Assembly (NCBI GenBank): GCA_005883675.1
Contig: VBCM01000086.1
Location: 1-32,445, forward strand
Direction: 5' to 3'
Source: Betaproteobacteria bacterium
GTDB taxonomy: Bacteria > Pseudomonadota > Gammaproteobacteria > Burkholderiales > SG8-39
DNA length: 32,445 nucleotides
Shown piece after piece: positions 15,107 through 23,363 of this stretch. The position numbers and the translations under genes are program-made. The notes under the pieces were generated by a model. The model made no database searches. It saw only the letters and a program-made list of their open reading frames with translations, and had not been told where the DNA came from. Each line of letters begins with the position of its first letter. Position 1 is the stretch's first letter.

Positions 15107-15967
15107 CTGCAGTACTGGGCGATCCAGACGCTGAACAGTCTGGCGCTGGGCGGCCTGCTGTTTCTACTGGCAGCGGGCTTCTCGCTGATCTTCGGGCTGA
15201 TGCGCATCGCCAACCTGACGCACGGCTCGCTCTTCATGCTCGGCGCCTACCTCGGCGTCACGGTGATGCGCCAGTGGCCGAACCTGTGGCTCGCGGCGCT
15301 CGCCGCCGGGATCGCGGTGGCGCTCTTCGGCGGGCTGCTCGAGCGGCTGATCCTGCGGCAGCTCGGCGGCAACGTGCTTGGCCAGGTGCTGGTGACGCTC
15401 GGCGTGTCGTTCATCATCGCCGATGCGTGCCTTATCACCTGGGGCGGCGACCCGATCCCGATCCCGACGCCGCCGGCGCTGCAGATGCCGGTGCGCATCG
15501 CCGGGTTCATCTTTCCCGCGTATCGGCTCGCGGTCGTGGTCATCGCCGTGGTCGTGGCGCTCGCGCTTTACCTCCTCATGGAGCGCACGCGCCTCGGCGC
15601 CATGATCCGCGCCGGCGTCGATGATCCCGACATGGCGAGCGCGGTGGGAATCCCGGTGTCGCGGCTCTTCAGCACGGTGTTCTGCCTCGGCGCCGCGCTT
15701 GCCGGCGCGGGCGGCGTGATCGGCGGGCCGATCATGTCCGCGTACCCCGGGCTCGATGCCGACATGCTGCCGCTCGCGCTGATCGTCGTGATCCTGGGCG
15801 GAGTAGGGAGCCTGCTCGGCGCCTTCGTCGGCGCGTTCATCACCGGCTTCGTCTACACGTTCGGCGTCGCGCTCCTGCCCGATCTTGCGTACGTGATCCT
15901 CTTCCTGCCGATGATCCTGGTCATCGCCTTCCGGCCGCGCGGGCTCTTCGGCAAGTTCGCCGCGTGA
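15107..15967 (+). CDS. livH: Branched-chain-type ABC transporter permease, LivH family (CTG start)
   Basis: The coding sequence is extended upstream of the first ATG (15200) because the 31 codons before it encode a normal LivH N-terminus (WAIQTLNSLALGGLLFLLAA), including the first membrane span. The frame is closed by the preceding TAA at 15104-15106, so a CTG at 15107, with GGAG seven to ten bases upstream, is the likely start. The 286-residue product has about eight hydrophobic spans and the family segments FGLMRIANLTHGSLFMLGAYLG, IRAGVDDPDMASAVGIPV and LGGVGSLLGAFVGAF. It forms half of the inner-membrane channel with the next gene. The stop overlaps the next start (GTGA). Confidence 0.9.
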   Translation: MQYWAIQTLNSLALGGLLFLLAAGFSLIFGLMRIANLTHGSLFMLGAYLGVTVMRQWPNLWLAALAAGIAVALFGGLLERLILRQLGGNVLGQVLVTLGVSFIIADACLITWGGDPIPIPTPPALQMPVRIAGFIFPAYRLAVVVIAVVVALALYLLMERTRLGAMIRAGVDDPDMASAVGIPVSRLFSTVFCLGAALAGAGGVIGGPIMSAYPGLDADMLPLALIVVILGGVGSLLGAFVGAFITGFVYTFGVALLPDLAYVILFLPMILVIAFRPRGLFGKFAA

Positions 15968-16890
15968 AGACGGCGCTCGCCGTCATCGTGCTCGCGGCGC
16001 TCATGCCGCTCGCCGCGGGCGAGTACTACGTGAACCTCGCGAGCCAGATCGTCATCTTTGCGGTGTTCGCGGCGAGCATCAACCTGCTGCTCGGCTACGG
16101 CGGGCTGCCGACGCTTGGCCACGCGGCCTACCTCGGCGTCGCCGCGTATCTCTCCGCGGTCCTGTATCTCAAGCTGCACCTCGCCCACTGGCTGATCGCA
16201 CCGCTCGCGCTCGCCGGCACCACGCTCATGGCCTGCGTCTTCGGTCTCGTCTCGCTGCGCGCCACCGGCCTCGGCTTCCTCATGCTGACGCTCGCCCTCT
16301 CTCAGGTGCTCTGGGGCACCGCGTACCGCTGGGTGTCGATGACGGACGGCGACAACGGCCTGCGCGGGCTCGCGCGGCCCGCGCCCTTCGGCCTCAACTT
16401 GAACGAGGCGGTGCCCTTCTACTATTTCGTGCTGATCATCGGCGTGCTCGCCATCTGGATGATGGCGCGCTTCGTGAGCTCGCCTTTCGGCGCGACGCTG
16501 CGCGGCGCGCGCGACCAGCCGCGACGCATGAGCGCGCTCGGCTACGACGTGTGGCTGATCCGGTGGATCACCTTCGTCTACGCCGGTTTCTGGGGCGCGG
16601 TCTCGGGCCTGCTCTTCGTCTACTACCACAAGTACATCCACCCGGTGTCGCTCTCGCTCGCCAACTCCGCCGAGGGCCTGCTCGCCGTGATCGCCGGCGG
16701 CTCGGGCACGCTGGCGGGCCCGCTGGTCGGCGCGGCGATCGTGCTGCTGCTGAAAAACTGGGCCTCGGCGTACATCGAGCGCTGGAACATGCTGCTCGGC
16801 TTCGTGTTCGTCTTCATCGTGGTGTTGATGCCGGAGGGCGTGGTGCCCGGGGTGAGGAGACTGTGGCGGCGCTTCGCATCCAGGGCCTGA
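15964..16890 (+). CDS. livM: Branched-chain-type ABC transporter permease, LivM family
   Basis: A GTG start overlaps the livH stop by four bases. The 308-residue membrane protein shows LivM hallmarks: INLLLGYGGLPTLGHAAYLGVAAYL, GLVSLRATGLGFLMLTLALSQ, ATLRGARDQPRRMSALGYD (the cytoplasmic EAA-like coupling loop) and GGSGTLAGPLVGAAIVLLL. It pairs with LivH to form the channel. The ligand may be an amino acid or an aromatic/amide compound, since many such systems are not specific to leucine. Its last 28 bases overlap the ATPase gene downstream. Confidence 0.95.
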   Translation: MKTALAVIVLAALMPLAAGEYYVNLASQIVIFAVFAASINLLLGYGGLPTLGHAAYLGVAAYLSAVLYLKLHLAHWLIAPLALAGTTLMACVFGLVSLRATGLGFLMLTLALSQVLWGTAYRWVSMTDGDNGLRGLARPAPFGLNLNEAVPFYYFVLIIGVLAIWMMARFVSSPFGATLRGARDQPRRMSALGYDVWLIRWITFVYAGFWGAVSGLLFVYYHKYIHPVSLSLANSAEGLLAVIAGGSGTLAGPLVGAAIVLLLKNWASAYIERWNMLLGFVFVFIVVLMPEGVVPGVRRLWRRFASRA

Positions 16891-17594
16891 AGAAGGCGTT
16901 CGGCGGGCTCCCCGCCATCAACGATGTCTCGCTCGAGGTCGCGGCGGGCGAGCGGCGCCTGATCATCGGCCCGAACGGCGCCGGCAAGACCACGCTCTTC
17001 AATCTCCTCACCGGCGATCTCGCGCGCGACGCGGGCAGCATCGTGCTCTTCGACGAGGAGGTCTCGCGCCTTTCGACCTGGCGGCGCTGCCACCTCGGGC
17101 TCGCGCGCACCTACCAAATCATCACGCTCTTCCCGCAGGACACGCTCGAGCACAACGTCGCCCTCTCGCTCCTCGGACTTTCGCGCACGCGCTGGAGCAT
17201 GTTCGGCCGCCTGCCGGCGCGCTACTACGTCGAGGCGCGCGCCGTGCTCGCGCAGGTCGGTCTCGAGGCGGCGGCCCGCCGCCCCATCGCCGAGGTGGCG
17301 TACGGCGAGAAGCGCCGCGTCGAGATCGCGATGGCGCTCGCGCAAAAGCCACGAGTAATACTGCTCGACGAGCCGCTCGCCGGGCTCTCGCGCGAAGAGC
17401 GCGCCAAGGTGAAGGGCGTGATCGGCGCCATCCCGCAGGAAACGACAGTGGTGATGATCGAGCACGACATGGACACGGCGCTCGACATGGCCGACCGCAT
17501 CACCGTGCTGCACTACGGGCGTGTGATCGTCGAGGGCACGAGAGCCGAAGTGGTGGCCGATCCCAAGACCCGCGAGGTCTATCTTGGCCACTGA
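16863..17594 (+). CDS. livG: ABC transporter ATP-binding protein, LivG family
   Basis: The GTG at 16863 has GAGGAG three bases upstream and lies inside the end of livM. The 243-residue ATPase has Walker A GPNGAGKT (36-43), a Q-loop near TYQIITLF, the degenerate signature VAYGEKRRVEIAMAL usual in LivG, Walker B VILLDEPLAGLS and the switch His in MIEHDMD. It energises import with LivF. It ends in Tyr-Leu-Gly-His; the TTG within the Tyr-Leu-Gly codons is the start of livF. Confidence 0.95.
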   Translation: MAALRIQGLKKAFGGLPAINDVSLEVAAGERRLIIGPNGAGKTTLFNLLTGDLARDAGSIVLFDEEVSRLSTWRRCHLGLARTYQIITLFPQDTLEHNVALSLLGLSRTRWSMFGRLPARYYVEARAVLAQVGLEAAARRPIAEVAYGEKRRVEIAMALAQKPRVILLDEPLAGLSREERAKVKGVIGAIPQETTVVMIEHDMDTALDMADRITVLHYGRVIVEGTRAEVVADPKTREVYLGH

Positions 17595-18291
17595 GGCGCT
17601 GGCGCTCGACGGCGTGGATGCGCTCTACGGCGAGAGCCACGTGCTGCACGGCGTGTCGTTCGCGCTCGGCGAGGGCAGGGTGCTCGCGCTACTCGGCCGC
17701 AACGGCGCGGGCAAGACCACCTGCATGAACACCGTGATCGGCTTCCTGCCGCCACGCAAAGGCACGGTCGAGCTTTTCGGCGAGCAGGTCGCGCGCCTCG
17801 CGCCCGACGTGATCTCGCGCAAGGGCATTGCGCTCGTGCCACAGGGCAGGCGCGTCTTCGCGCGCCTCACGGTACGGGAGAATCTCATCGTCGCTTACCA
17901 GAAGCGCGGCGGCACTTGGACGCTGGACCGGGTGTTCGCGCTTTTTCCGCGGCTCAAAGAGCGCGCCGAGCAGGACGCGGGCTCGCTCTCGGGCGGCGAG
18001 CAGCAGATGCTCGCCATCGGCCGCGCGCTGATGGGCAATCCGCGCGTGCTGCTGATGGACGAGCCCTCGGAGGGCCTCGCGCCGCTCATCGTGGCGGAGG
18101 TCGGGCGCACCATCGCGCGCCTGAAGGGCGAAGGTCAGTCAATCCTGCTGGTGGAGCAAAACATCAAGCTCGCCTTCGAGCTCGCCGACGACGTCGTGAT
18201 CCTCAACACCGGCCGCGTCGCCTCCAGCGGGCCGGTGGCGGCGGTGCGGGACAATGAAGCGCTAATTACCCAGCACTTAGGAGTGTTCTAG
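17584..18291 (+). CDS. livF: ABC transporter ATP-binding protein, LivF family
   Basis: The TTG start at 17584 overlaps livG by 11 bases. The 235-residue ATPase has Walker A GRNGAGKT (38-45), LVPQGRRVFARLTVREN typical of LivF, signature LSGGEQQMLAIGRAL, Walker B VLLMDEPSEGLAP and VEQNIKLAFELAD. It completes the LivHMGF set whose binding protein is fused upstream. No clear intrinsic terminator follows, and the next genes are on the minus strand. Confidence 0.95.
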   Translation: MATEALALDGVDALYGESHVLHGVSFALGEGRVLALLGRNGAGKTTCMNTVIGFLPPRKGTVELFGEQVARLAPDVISRKGIALVPQGRRVFARLTVRENLIVAYQKRGGTWTLDRVFALFPRLKERAEQDAGSLSGGEQQMLAIGRALMGNPRVLLMDEPSEGLAPLIVAEVGRTIARLKGEGQSILLVEQNIKLAFELADDVVILNTGRVASSGPVAAVRDNEALITQHLGVF

Positions 18292-18308
18292 AGGCTAACG
18301 TTACGCGC

Positions 18309-18392
18309 CTACGTGCGCAGGGCGACGTAGAGCACCATACCTGCGATAAACAATATGACGCCAAAGGCGAGAAGGGTGGCTAAGGTCTCCAT
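18309..18392 (-). CDS. Predicted 27-residue single-span membrane protein
   Basis: The very short frame reads M-E-T-L-A-T-L-L-A-F-G-V-I-L-F-I-A-G-M-V and then LYVALRT: one hydrophobic helix with almost no soluble part. It begins two bases after the stop of the 98-residue membrane protein upstream on the same strand, so the two could be co-transcribed. No ribosome-binding site is obvious. It may be a genuine small membrane protein or chance coding. No function is assigned. Confidence 0.4.
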   Translation of the reverse strand: METLATLLAFGVILFIAGMVLYVALRT

Positions 18393-18394
18393 GG

Positions 18395-18691
18395 CTATAG
18401 ACGGCCTATCCTCTCTATGCGTTGTTTGATGCGCAGGATGAGCACGATCGTCCCGATGGCCAGAAATATTACGCCGGCGGCAGCGAGGACAAAAGTCCAG
18501 ACCGGCGTGCCGGCGCCGTTTGTGATCAACCAGCCCGCCACGCTAATGAGCGTGACGACGGCAACGCCTTGCCAGAATTTGAGATTTGCGACCTCTTCTT
18601 TCAGACGGTCGAGCTCAGGAAAGCGTGAGGCACGCGCTTGCCGGCGTAGGCGCAGCGTTTCATGCAGCGTCCGTGTGCTTGCCCTCCCCAT
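18395..18691 (-). CDS. Small two-span membrane protein, unknown function
   Basis: The 98-residue protein has a basic, helical N-terminus (RTLHETLRLRRQARASRFPE, then LDRLKEEVANL, possibly a short coiled coil), two membrane spans at about 39-59 and 64-86, and a basic tail RIKQRIERIGRL. GAGG lies four bases before the ATG. I do not recognise the family. The layout (soluble helix, hairpin in the membrane, cationic tail) is seen in small holin-like or stress membrane proteins, but this is only resemblance. It lies convergent to the end of the first Liv operon. Confidence 0.65.
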   Translation of the reverse strand: MGRASTRTLHETLRLRRQARASRFPELDRLKEEVANLKFWQGVAVVTLISVAGWLITNGAGTPVWTFVLAAAGVIFLAIGTIVLILRIKQRIERIGRL

Positions 18692-18746
18692 AGGGCCTCA
18701 TAACGCGCCAGTCGCCGGGCCGCCGACACGAGGCAGCGAAGTGGGT

Positions 18747-19664
18747 TTAGGTGCTCGCCTCGGCGCGGATGCGGTTTTCGATCGCGCCGACGTGCTCGAT
18801 CTCGCAGCGTACGCGGTCGCCCGGTTTGAGAAACCGGGGTGGCTTCATGAAGAATGCGACGCCGGCGGGCGACCCGGTGACGATGATGTCGCCCGGGAAT
18901 AGCGTGGTGCCACGGCTGCAATAGGCGACCAGCGCCTCGATGCCGAAGTAAAGATCCGAGGTGTCGCTGTTCTGCCGTACTTCGCCATTCACCTCGGTGC
19001 GCATCTTGAGCGGCTTGCCCCATTCGACCTCGTCGGTGGTGACGAGCGCGGGCCCCGTGGGACAGAAGGTGTCGAAGCTCTTGCCGAGGAAGTGCACGCG
19101 GTAGAACGGGTTCGCCTCGTGCTCGGCGAGCTGGATATCGCGCGCCGACATCTCGTTCACCGTCATGTAGCCGGCGATGTGGTCGCGCACCTGCGATTCG
19201 CTTACGCGGCGGCAGCGCTTGCCGATGACGACGCCGAGCTCCACCTCGTAATCGAGCTTCTGCGTCTCCGGCGGATGGATGACGTCGTCATAAGGCCCGC
19301 ACAGGCTCGAGATCGACTTGGCGAGGATCATCGGCTCGCGCGGCGGCCGCGGGTCCTTGAGTACTGGCGCCGCCTCGGCGATGTGCGACTTGGTGTTCGC
19401 CCCCGCGATCAGCATCTGCCGCGGAAACGGAATGGGCGCCCCGAGGCGCACGGCCTTGGCTTGCACCGTCTGCGCTTTGCCGCGCGCGGCAAAGGCGCGT
19501 TCGAGCAGGCGCCGCCAGTCCGGCTGCTCGAGGAGCGCCCGCACATCGCTCACCGGCGTCCCGGCGCCGGCAGCCCACATCGCGCTGTCCAGGTCCAGGA
19601 TCGCGCCGTCGGCGAGGATGCCGGCGCGTTCCTGCCACTTCGGCCCGTAGCTCACCAGGCGCAT
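18747..19664 (-). CDS. Fumarylacetoacetate-hydrolase-family protein
   Basis: This 305-residue protein has an N-terminal cap domain (LVSYGPKWQERAGIL), the active-site entry IAGANTKSH, and the metal-binding block KLDYEVELGVVIGK with Glu140 and Glu142, then NEMSARDIQ with Asp176. SFDTFCPTGPALVT, EVNGEVRQNSDTSDLYF, FPGDIIVTGSPAGVAFF and PPRFLKPGDRVRCEIEHVGAIEN are all standard for the FAH catalytic domain. Members cleave C-C bonds of fumarylpyruvate or acylpyruvates, decarboxylate, or hydrate oxo-dienoates in aromatic breakdown. A Bug binding-protein gene lies five bases upstream and is probably co-transcribed. Confidence 0.94.
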   Translation of the reverse strand: MRLVSYGPKWQERAGILADGAILDLDSAMWAAGAGTPVSDVRALLEQPDWRRLLERAFAARGKAQTVQAKAVRLGAPIPFPRQMLIAGANTKSHIAEAAPVLKDPRPPREPMILAKSISSLCGPYDDVIHPPETQKLDYEVELGVVIGKRCRRVSESQVRDHIAGYMTVNEMSARDIQLAEHEANPFYRVHFLGKSFDTFCPTGPALVTTDEVEWGKPLKMRTEVNGEVRQNSDTSDLYFGIEALVAYCSRGTTLFPGDIIVTGSPAGVAFFMKPPRFLKPGDRVRCEIEHVGAIENRIRAEAST

Positions 19665-19668
19665 GGCA

Positions 19669-20646
19669 TCAGTCCAGGCTGATGTTGCTGTCGCGGATCA
19701 CCTTCGCCCACTTGGCGATCTCGCGCTTCAGGTACGCGGCGAACTCATCCGGTGTGCTCGTCTGCGGCTCGAAGCCGCTCTCGGAGAGTCGCTGCTTGAT
19801 CGCCGGATCGGCCATCACCTTGGCGAACGCGCCATTGAGCTTCGTCACGACGTCGCGCGGCGTGCCCGCCGGCGCGACGAAGCCCTGCCACGCCCAGGCT
19901 TCGAAGCCCGGATAGCCGGATTCGCCGACCGTGGGAAGCTCGGGCAGGGCCGCCACGCGCCTTTCGCTCGCCACCGCGAGCGCCTTGATCTTGCCGGCGC
20001 GAATCTGCGGCAAGCCCGTGGCGATGTCGGGAAAGAGCGCGCCGATGCGGCCGCCGATCAGGTCGGAAAGGGCATCCGCGCCGCCCTTGTACGGAATCGG
20101 CGTCATCGCGATGCCGGCGCGCTGCTTGAAGAGCTCCATCGCGAGATGGATCGGGCTGCCGGGTCCCGGCGCGCCGTAGTCGATCTTGCCGGGCGCGCGC
20201 TTCGCCGCCTGGACGAACTCATCCACCGAGCCCACGTTCAGCACCGACGTGTTCACGGCGAGGATGAGCGCAAAGCGGCCGGTGAGGCTGATGGGCGCGA
20301 AATCCTTCGCCGGGTCGTAGGCGAGCTTCTTGTAGAGCGTCGGATTGAACGCATAAGTGCCCGCATCACCGAGCAGCAGCGTATAGCCATCGGGCGCGCT
20401 GCGCGCGACTTCACTCGCCCCGATCGCGGTGCCGGCGCCGGGCCGGTTCTCCACCACCACCGGCTGCCCGAGTGTGTCGCCCACCTTGGGAAACACTAGC
20501 CGCGCGAAGAAATCCGTCGCGCCGCCGGCTGGGTAGGGCACGATGAGCCGGATCGGCTTGGTCGGGTAGCTCTGCGCGAAGGCGCAATCCCCGAGCGAAA
20601 CCCAGGCGGCGATCGCGGCGAGCACCGCAACAAGCACAGCGGGCAT
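19669..20646 (-). CDS. Bug/TctC-family solute-binding protein
   Basis: GAGGAGG lies three bases before the ATG at 20646. The 325-residue product has an export signal (VLAAIAAWVSLGDCAFAQ) and the family blocks IRLIVPYPAGGATDFFARL, ENRPGAGTAIGASE, PDGYTLLLGDAG, PGKIDYGAPGPGSP, IPYKGGADALSDLIGG and AWQGFVAPAGTPRDVV. It is a periplasmic receptor without visible TctAB partners. It lies just upstream of the FAH-family enzyme, suggesting that its ligand is a precursor of that enzyme's substrate. Confidence 0.95.
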   Translation of the reverse strand: MPAVLVAVLAAIAAWVSLGDCAFAQSYPTKPIRLIVPYPAGGATDFFARLVFPKVGDTLGQPVVVENRPGAGTAIGASEVARSAPDGYTLLLGDAGTYAFNPTLYKKLAYDPAKDFAPISLTGRFALILAVNTSVLNVGSVDEFVQAAKRAPGKIDYGAPGPGSPIHLAMELFKQRAGIAMTPIPYKGGADALSDLIGGRIGALFPDIATGLPQIRAGKIKALAVASERRVAALPELPTVGESGYPGFEAWAWQGFVAPAGTPRDVVTKLNGAFAKVMADPAIKQRLSESGFEPQTSTPDEFAAYLKREIAKWAKVIRDSNISLD

Positions 20647-20730
20647 GGCTCCTCCTCGAAAAGAGTGCGCGATTGTCGGAACGACGCCTGTACGGCGTCA
20701 ATAGCCTTCGCTAAAGTCGGCCGGCGCGCC

Positions 20731-20937
20731 TTAGCGCCTGCGGCGATGCCGGTGACCCACTCCCGCCACGATGTCGAGCGCTGCGATGAAAACTTCGCCA
20801 GGCGCGGCCTTCTCGCCCGAGAGCCAGCAGGCGAGATCGAGCGGCGAGCAATTCAGCGCCGCGGCGAGGTGCTCTTCGCTGCCGATCGTCGCCAGCGCCC
20901 GACGCAGCGTGCGGGTGGTTGCAGTGTCTTCCCCCAT
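20731..20937 (-). CDS. Small HTH-like (YdaS/Cro-like) protein
   Basis: The start is placed at the ATG at 20937 (MGEDTATTRTLRRAL) because the longer frame to 21018 would run through the start of the opposite amidohydrolase gene. The 68-residue product contains IGSEEHLAAALNCSPLDLACWLSGE, a helix-turn-helix-like stretch resembling YdaS/Cro antitoxin-type domains (residues about 18-42), followed by APGEVFIAALDIV and an Arg/His-rich tail. It is divergent from the second amidohydrolase across about 60 bases and might regulate it. The ribosome-binding site is poor. Confidence 0.6.
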   Translation of the reverse strand: MGEDTATTRTLRRALATIGSEEHLAAALNCSPLDLACWLSGEKAAPGEVFIAALDIVAGVGHRHRRRR

Positions 20938-20999
20938 GGCTTTCCAATTAACGCGCGAGGGCTTCAGGCGCTTACCGACGAGAGAGGAAATCGCGAACC

Positions 21000-22091
21000 A
21001 TGATGTATAGCTGTGCACCCGCCGCGCGCGGCGGCGCGCGCGCCACCGTCAAGAAGCGCGGCAGATCGCTCACCGTCGACATCCACTGCCACTATATGAA
21101 CACCGAGGTGGCGACGAAGGTTGCGCCGCTCAATCCCTCACAACACGAGCCGATGGCGCTCTATTCCAACGCCGCGACGCGCGAGGTGAACGCAAGACAG
21201 GTGCAGGAGCGCGGGCCGAAGCTCAGCGATATCGCCGTGCGCCTTAAGGACATGGATCGCATGGGAATCGATATCCAGGCGGTGTCGCCGGCGCCGCACC
21301 AGACCTATTACTGGACCGATCCTGGCATGGGCGCGGAGCTCGCGCGCGCGCTGAACGAGCGCCTCGCGGAGATCGTCGCGCAGCACGCGGACCGCTTCGT
21401 CGCGCTCGGCACGGTGCCGCTGCAGGATGTCTCGCTCGCCGTGGCGGAGCTCGAGCACTGCGTGAGGAAGCTCGGCATGCGCGGCGTGGAGATCAATCCC
21501 AGCGTGCGCGGCATGGATCTCACCGACGCGAAGCTCAACCTCGAGGCGTTCTTCGCAGCGGTGCACAAGCTCGACGTGGTCATCTTCATGCACCCGATCG
21601 GCTTCACGCACGGTGAGCGGCTGGTCGAACACTATTTCAGCAACGTGATCGGCAACCCGCTCGAGACCACGGTGGCGGCGAGCCACCTGATTTTCGACGG
21701 CGTGCTGGAGCGCCACCCGAAGCTCAAGGTCGTGCTGCCGCACGCGGGCGGCTATCTCGCGCATTACTGGGCGCGCATGGACCATGCCTATACAGCGCGC
21801 CCGGACTGCCGGGGACAGCTTAAGCGCAAGCCGTCGAGCTACCTTGAGAAGTTCTACTTCGACACCATCACCTTCGACCACGGGATGCTCGCCCACCTGA
21901 TCGCGCGCTTCGGCGCCGATCATGTGCTTCTCGGCACCGACTACCCCTACGACATGGGCATGGAGCAGCCCGTGCCGTTCATCGAGGGCGTGAAGGGACT
22001 GTCGAAAGCCGAGGCCGCCGCCATCGAAGGCGGCAATGCCGCTCGACTATTGAAGATTGATTACAATCCGGCGCAAAGGAGGAGGTCATGA
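21000..22091 (+). CDS. Amidohydrolase-superfamily protein, ACMSD-like type
   Basis: This 363-residue protein starts at the first of two tandem ATGs (21000 or 21003), with GAGGAAA about nine bases upstream. The metal site shows TVDIHCHYM (His29-x-His31), VIFMHPIGF, VVLPHAGGYLAHYWARMDH and HVLLGTDYPYDMGME with the catalytic Asp. It is clearly paralogous to the 7686-8666 protein and belongs to the amidohydrolase_2 decarboxylase/hydrolase group. It overlaps the following binding-protein gene by four bases (ATGA), tying its substrate to that transporter. The substrate is unknown. Confidence 0.93.
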   Translation: MMYSCAPAARGGARATVKKRGRSLTVDIHCHYMNTEVATKVAPLNPSQHEPMALYSNAATREVNARQVQERGPKLSDIAVRLKDMDRMGIDIQAVSPAPHQTYYWTDPGMGAELARALNERLAEIVAQHADRFVALGTVPLQDVSLAVAELEHCVRKLGMRGVEINPSVRGMDLTDAKLNLEAFFAAVHKLDVVIFMHPIGFTHGERLVEHYFSNVIGNPLETTVAASHLIFDGVLERHPKLKVVLPHAGGYLAHYWARMDHAYTARPDCRGQLKRKPSSYLEKFYFDTITFDHGMLAHLIARFGADHVLLGTDYPYDMGMEQPVPFIEGVKGLSKAEAAAIEGGNAARLLKIDYNPAQRRRS

Positions 22092-23344
22092 ATTTCACTC
22101 GCAGGAAAGTCATCGGCGCTGCGGGCGCCGCCGCCGTCACCGCCGCGCTGCCCGGCCGCGCGTTCGCGCAAGGCTCCGGCCCCGTGAAGATCGGCATGAG
22201 CATGCCGCAGACCGGCTCGCTCGGCGCCGGCGGCCAGGCGGCGCTGCTTGCGCTGCGCATGTGGGTCGAGGACGTGAACCAGAAGGGCGGCCTGCTCGGC
22301 CGCAAGGTCGACTTCATCGTCTACGACGACCAGACCAATCCCGCCAACACGCCGGGGATTTACACCAAGCTCCTCGACGTTGACAAGGTCGATCTGCTGA
22401 TCGCGCCGTACGGCACGGTGCCCACCGCGCCGATCATGCCGCTCGTGAAGCAGCGCGATCTGCTGCTGATGGGCAACTTCTCGTTCCAGGTGAATCACAA
22501 GGTGCAGCACGACAAGTGGTTCAACAACTCGCCGTGGAACGATGCGTCGAGCTGGTCCGACGGGTTTTTCAAGGCGGGGCAGAAGGCCGGCGCGAAGAGC
22601 GTCGCCATCCTCGCCGCCGACCAGGAGTTCGCGCAGAACCTCGCCAACGGCGCGCGCGAGCTCGCCAAGAAATCCGGCATCCAGTCGGTCTACGACCAGA
22701 ACTATCCGCCGAGCACCACCGACTTCTCTTCGCTCATCCGCGCCATCCGCGCCGCCAAGCCCGAGATGGTGTTCGTGATGTCGTATCCGAACGATTCCGT
22801 GGCGATCGTGCGCGCGGTGAACGAGATCGGCGTCGGCTCGCAGGTGCAGATCTTCGGCGGCGGCATGGTCGGACTGCAGTTCACGCCGAACATGGTCAAC
22901 CTCGGCAGCCAGCTGAACGGCATTCTCAACTACAACTCCTACGTCCCGGGGATGAAATATCCGGGCGTCGAGGACTTCCTCTCCCGCTACGCGAAGCGCG
23001 CCGCGGAGGCGAAGGTCGATCCGCTCGGCTTTTACCTGCCGCCATTCAACTACGCGATCGGCCAGATTCTCGAGCAGGCGAGCGCCGCGACCAAGACGCT
23101 TGACCAGAAGAAGCTCGCCGCCTGGCTGCACGCGAACGAGGTGAAGACCATCGTCGGCCCGATCCGCTGGGACAAGAACGGCGAGTGGGCCAGCCCGCGC
23201 GTCGTGCAGGCCCAGTTCCGCGGCGTGGCCGATAACAACCTCGACCAATGGAGGAAGCCCGGCAAGCAGGTGGTCGTCCACCCCGAGGAGTACAGGACGG
23301 GCGAGGTCGCCACCCCCTTCGAAAAAGCACGTTCGGCGAAGTAG
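22088..23344 (+). CDS. Liv-type ABC transporter solute-binding protein
   Basis: A strong GGAGGAGG lies just before the ATG, which overlaps the amidohydrolase stop. The 418-residue protein has a twin-arginine-like signal (TRRKVIGAAGAAAV, cleavage near AFA-Q at about residue 27), then VKIGMSMPQTGSLGAGGQAALLALRMW, VDFIVYDDQTNP, YGTVPTAPIMPLVKQRD and VAILAADQEFAQNLANGAREL. It is the periplasmic receptor of the LivHMGF genes that follow after a terminator and a hairpin element. Ligand unknown; pairing with an amidohydrolase suggests an amide, lactone or carboxylate. Confidence 0.95.
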   Translation: MNFTRRKVIGAAGAAAVTAALPGRAFAQGSGPVKIGMSMPQTGSLGAGGQAALLALRMWVEDVNQKGGLLGRKVDFIVYDDQTNPANTPGIYTKLLDVDKVDLLIAPYGTVPTAPIMPLVKQRDLLLMGNFSFQVNHKVQHDKWFNNSPWNDASSWSDGFFKAGQKAGAKSVAILAADQEFAQNLANGARELAKKSGIQSVYDQNYPPSTTDFSSLIRAIRAAKPEMVFVMSYPNDSVAIVRAVNEIGVGSQVQIFGGGMVGLQFTPNMVNLGSQLNGILNYNSYVPGMKYPGVEDFLSRYAKRAAEAKVDPLGFYLPPFNYAIGQILEQASAATKTLDQKKLAAWLHANEVKTIVGPIRWDKNGEWASPRVVQAQFRGVADNNLDQWRKPGKQVVVHPEEYRTGEVATPFEKARSAK

Positions 23345-23363
23345 CCGGTTCGATGAACATAAG

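Noticed and set aside
15200-15967. LivH starting at the first ATG
   Set aside because: This would remove the first membrane span, which is clearly encoded in the preceding 31 codons.
20938-21018. Upstream extension of the HTH-like protein by 27 codons
   Set aside because: It would overlap the start of the opposite amidohydrolase and adds sequence unlike the HTH-type core.
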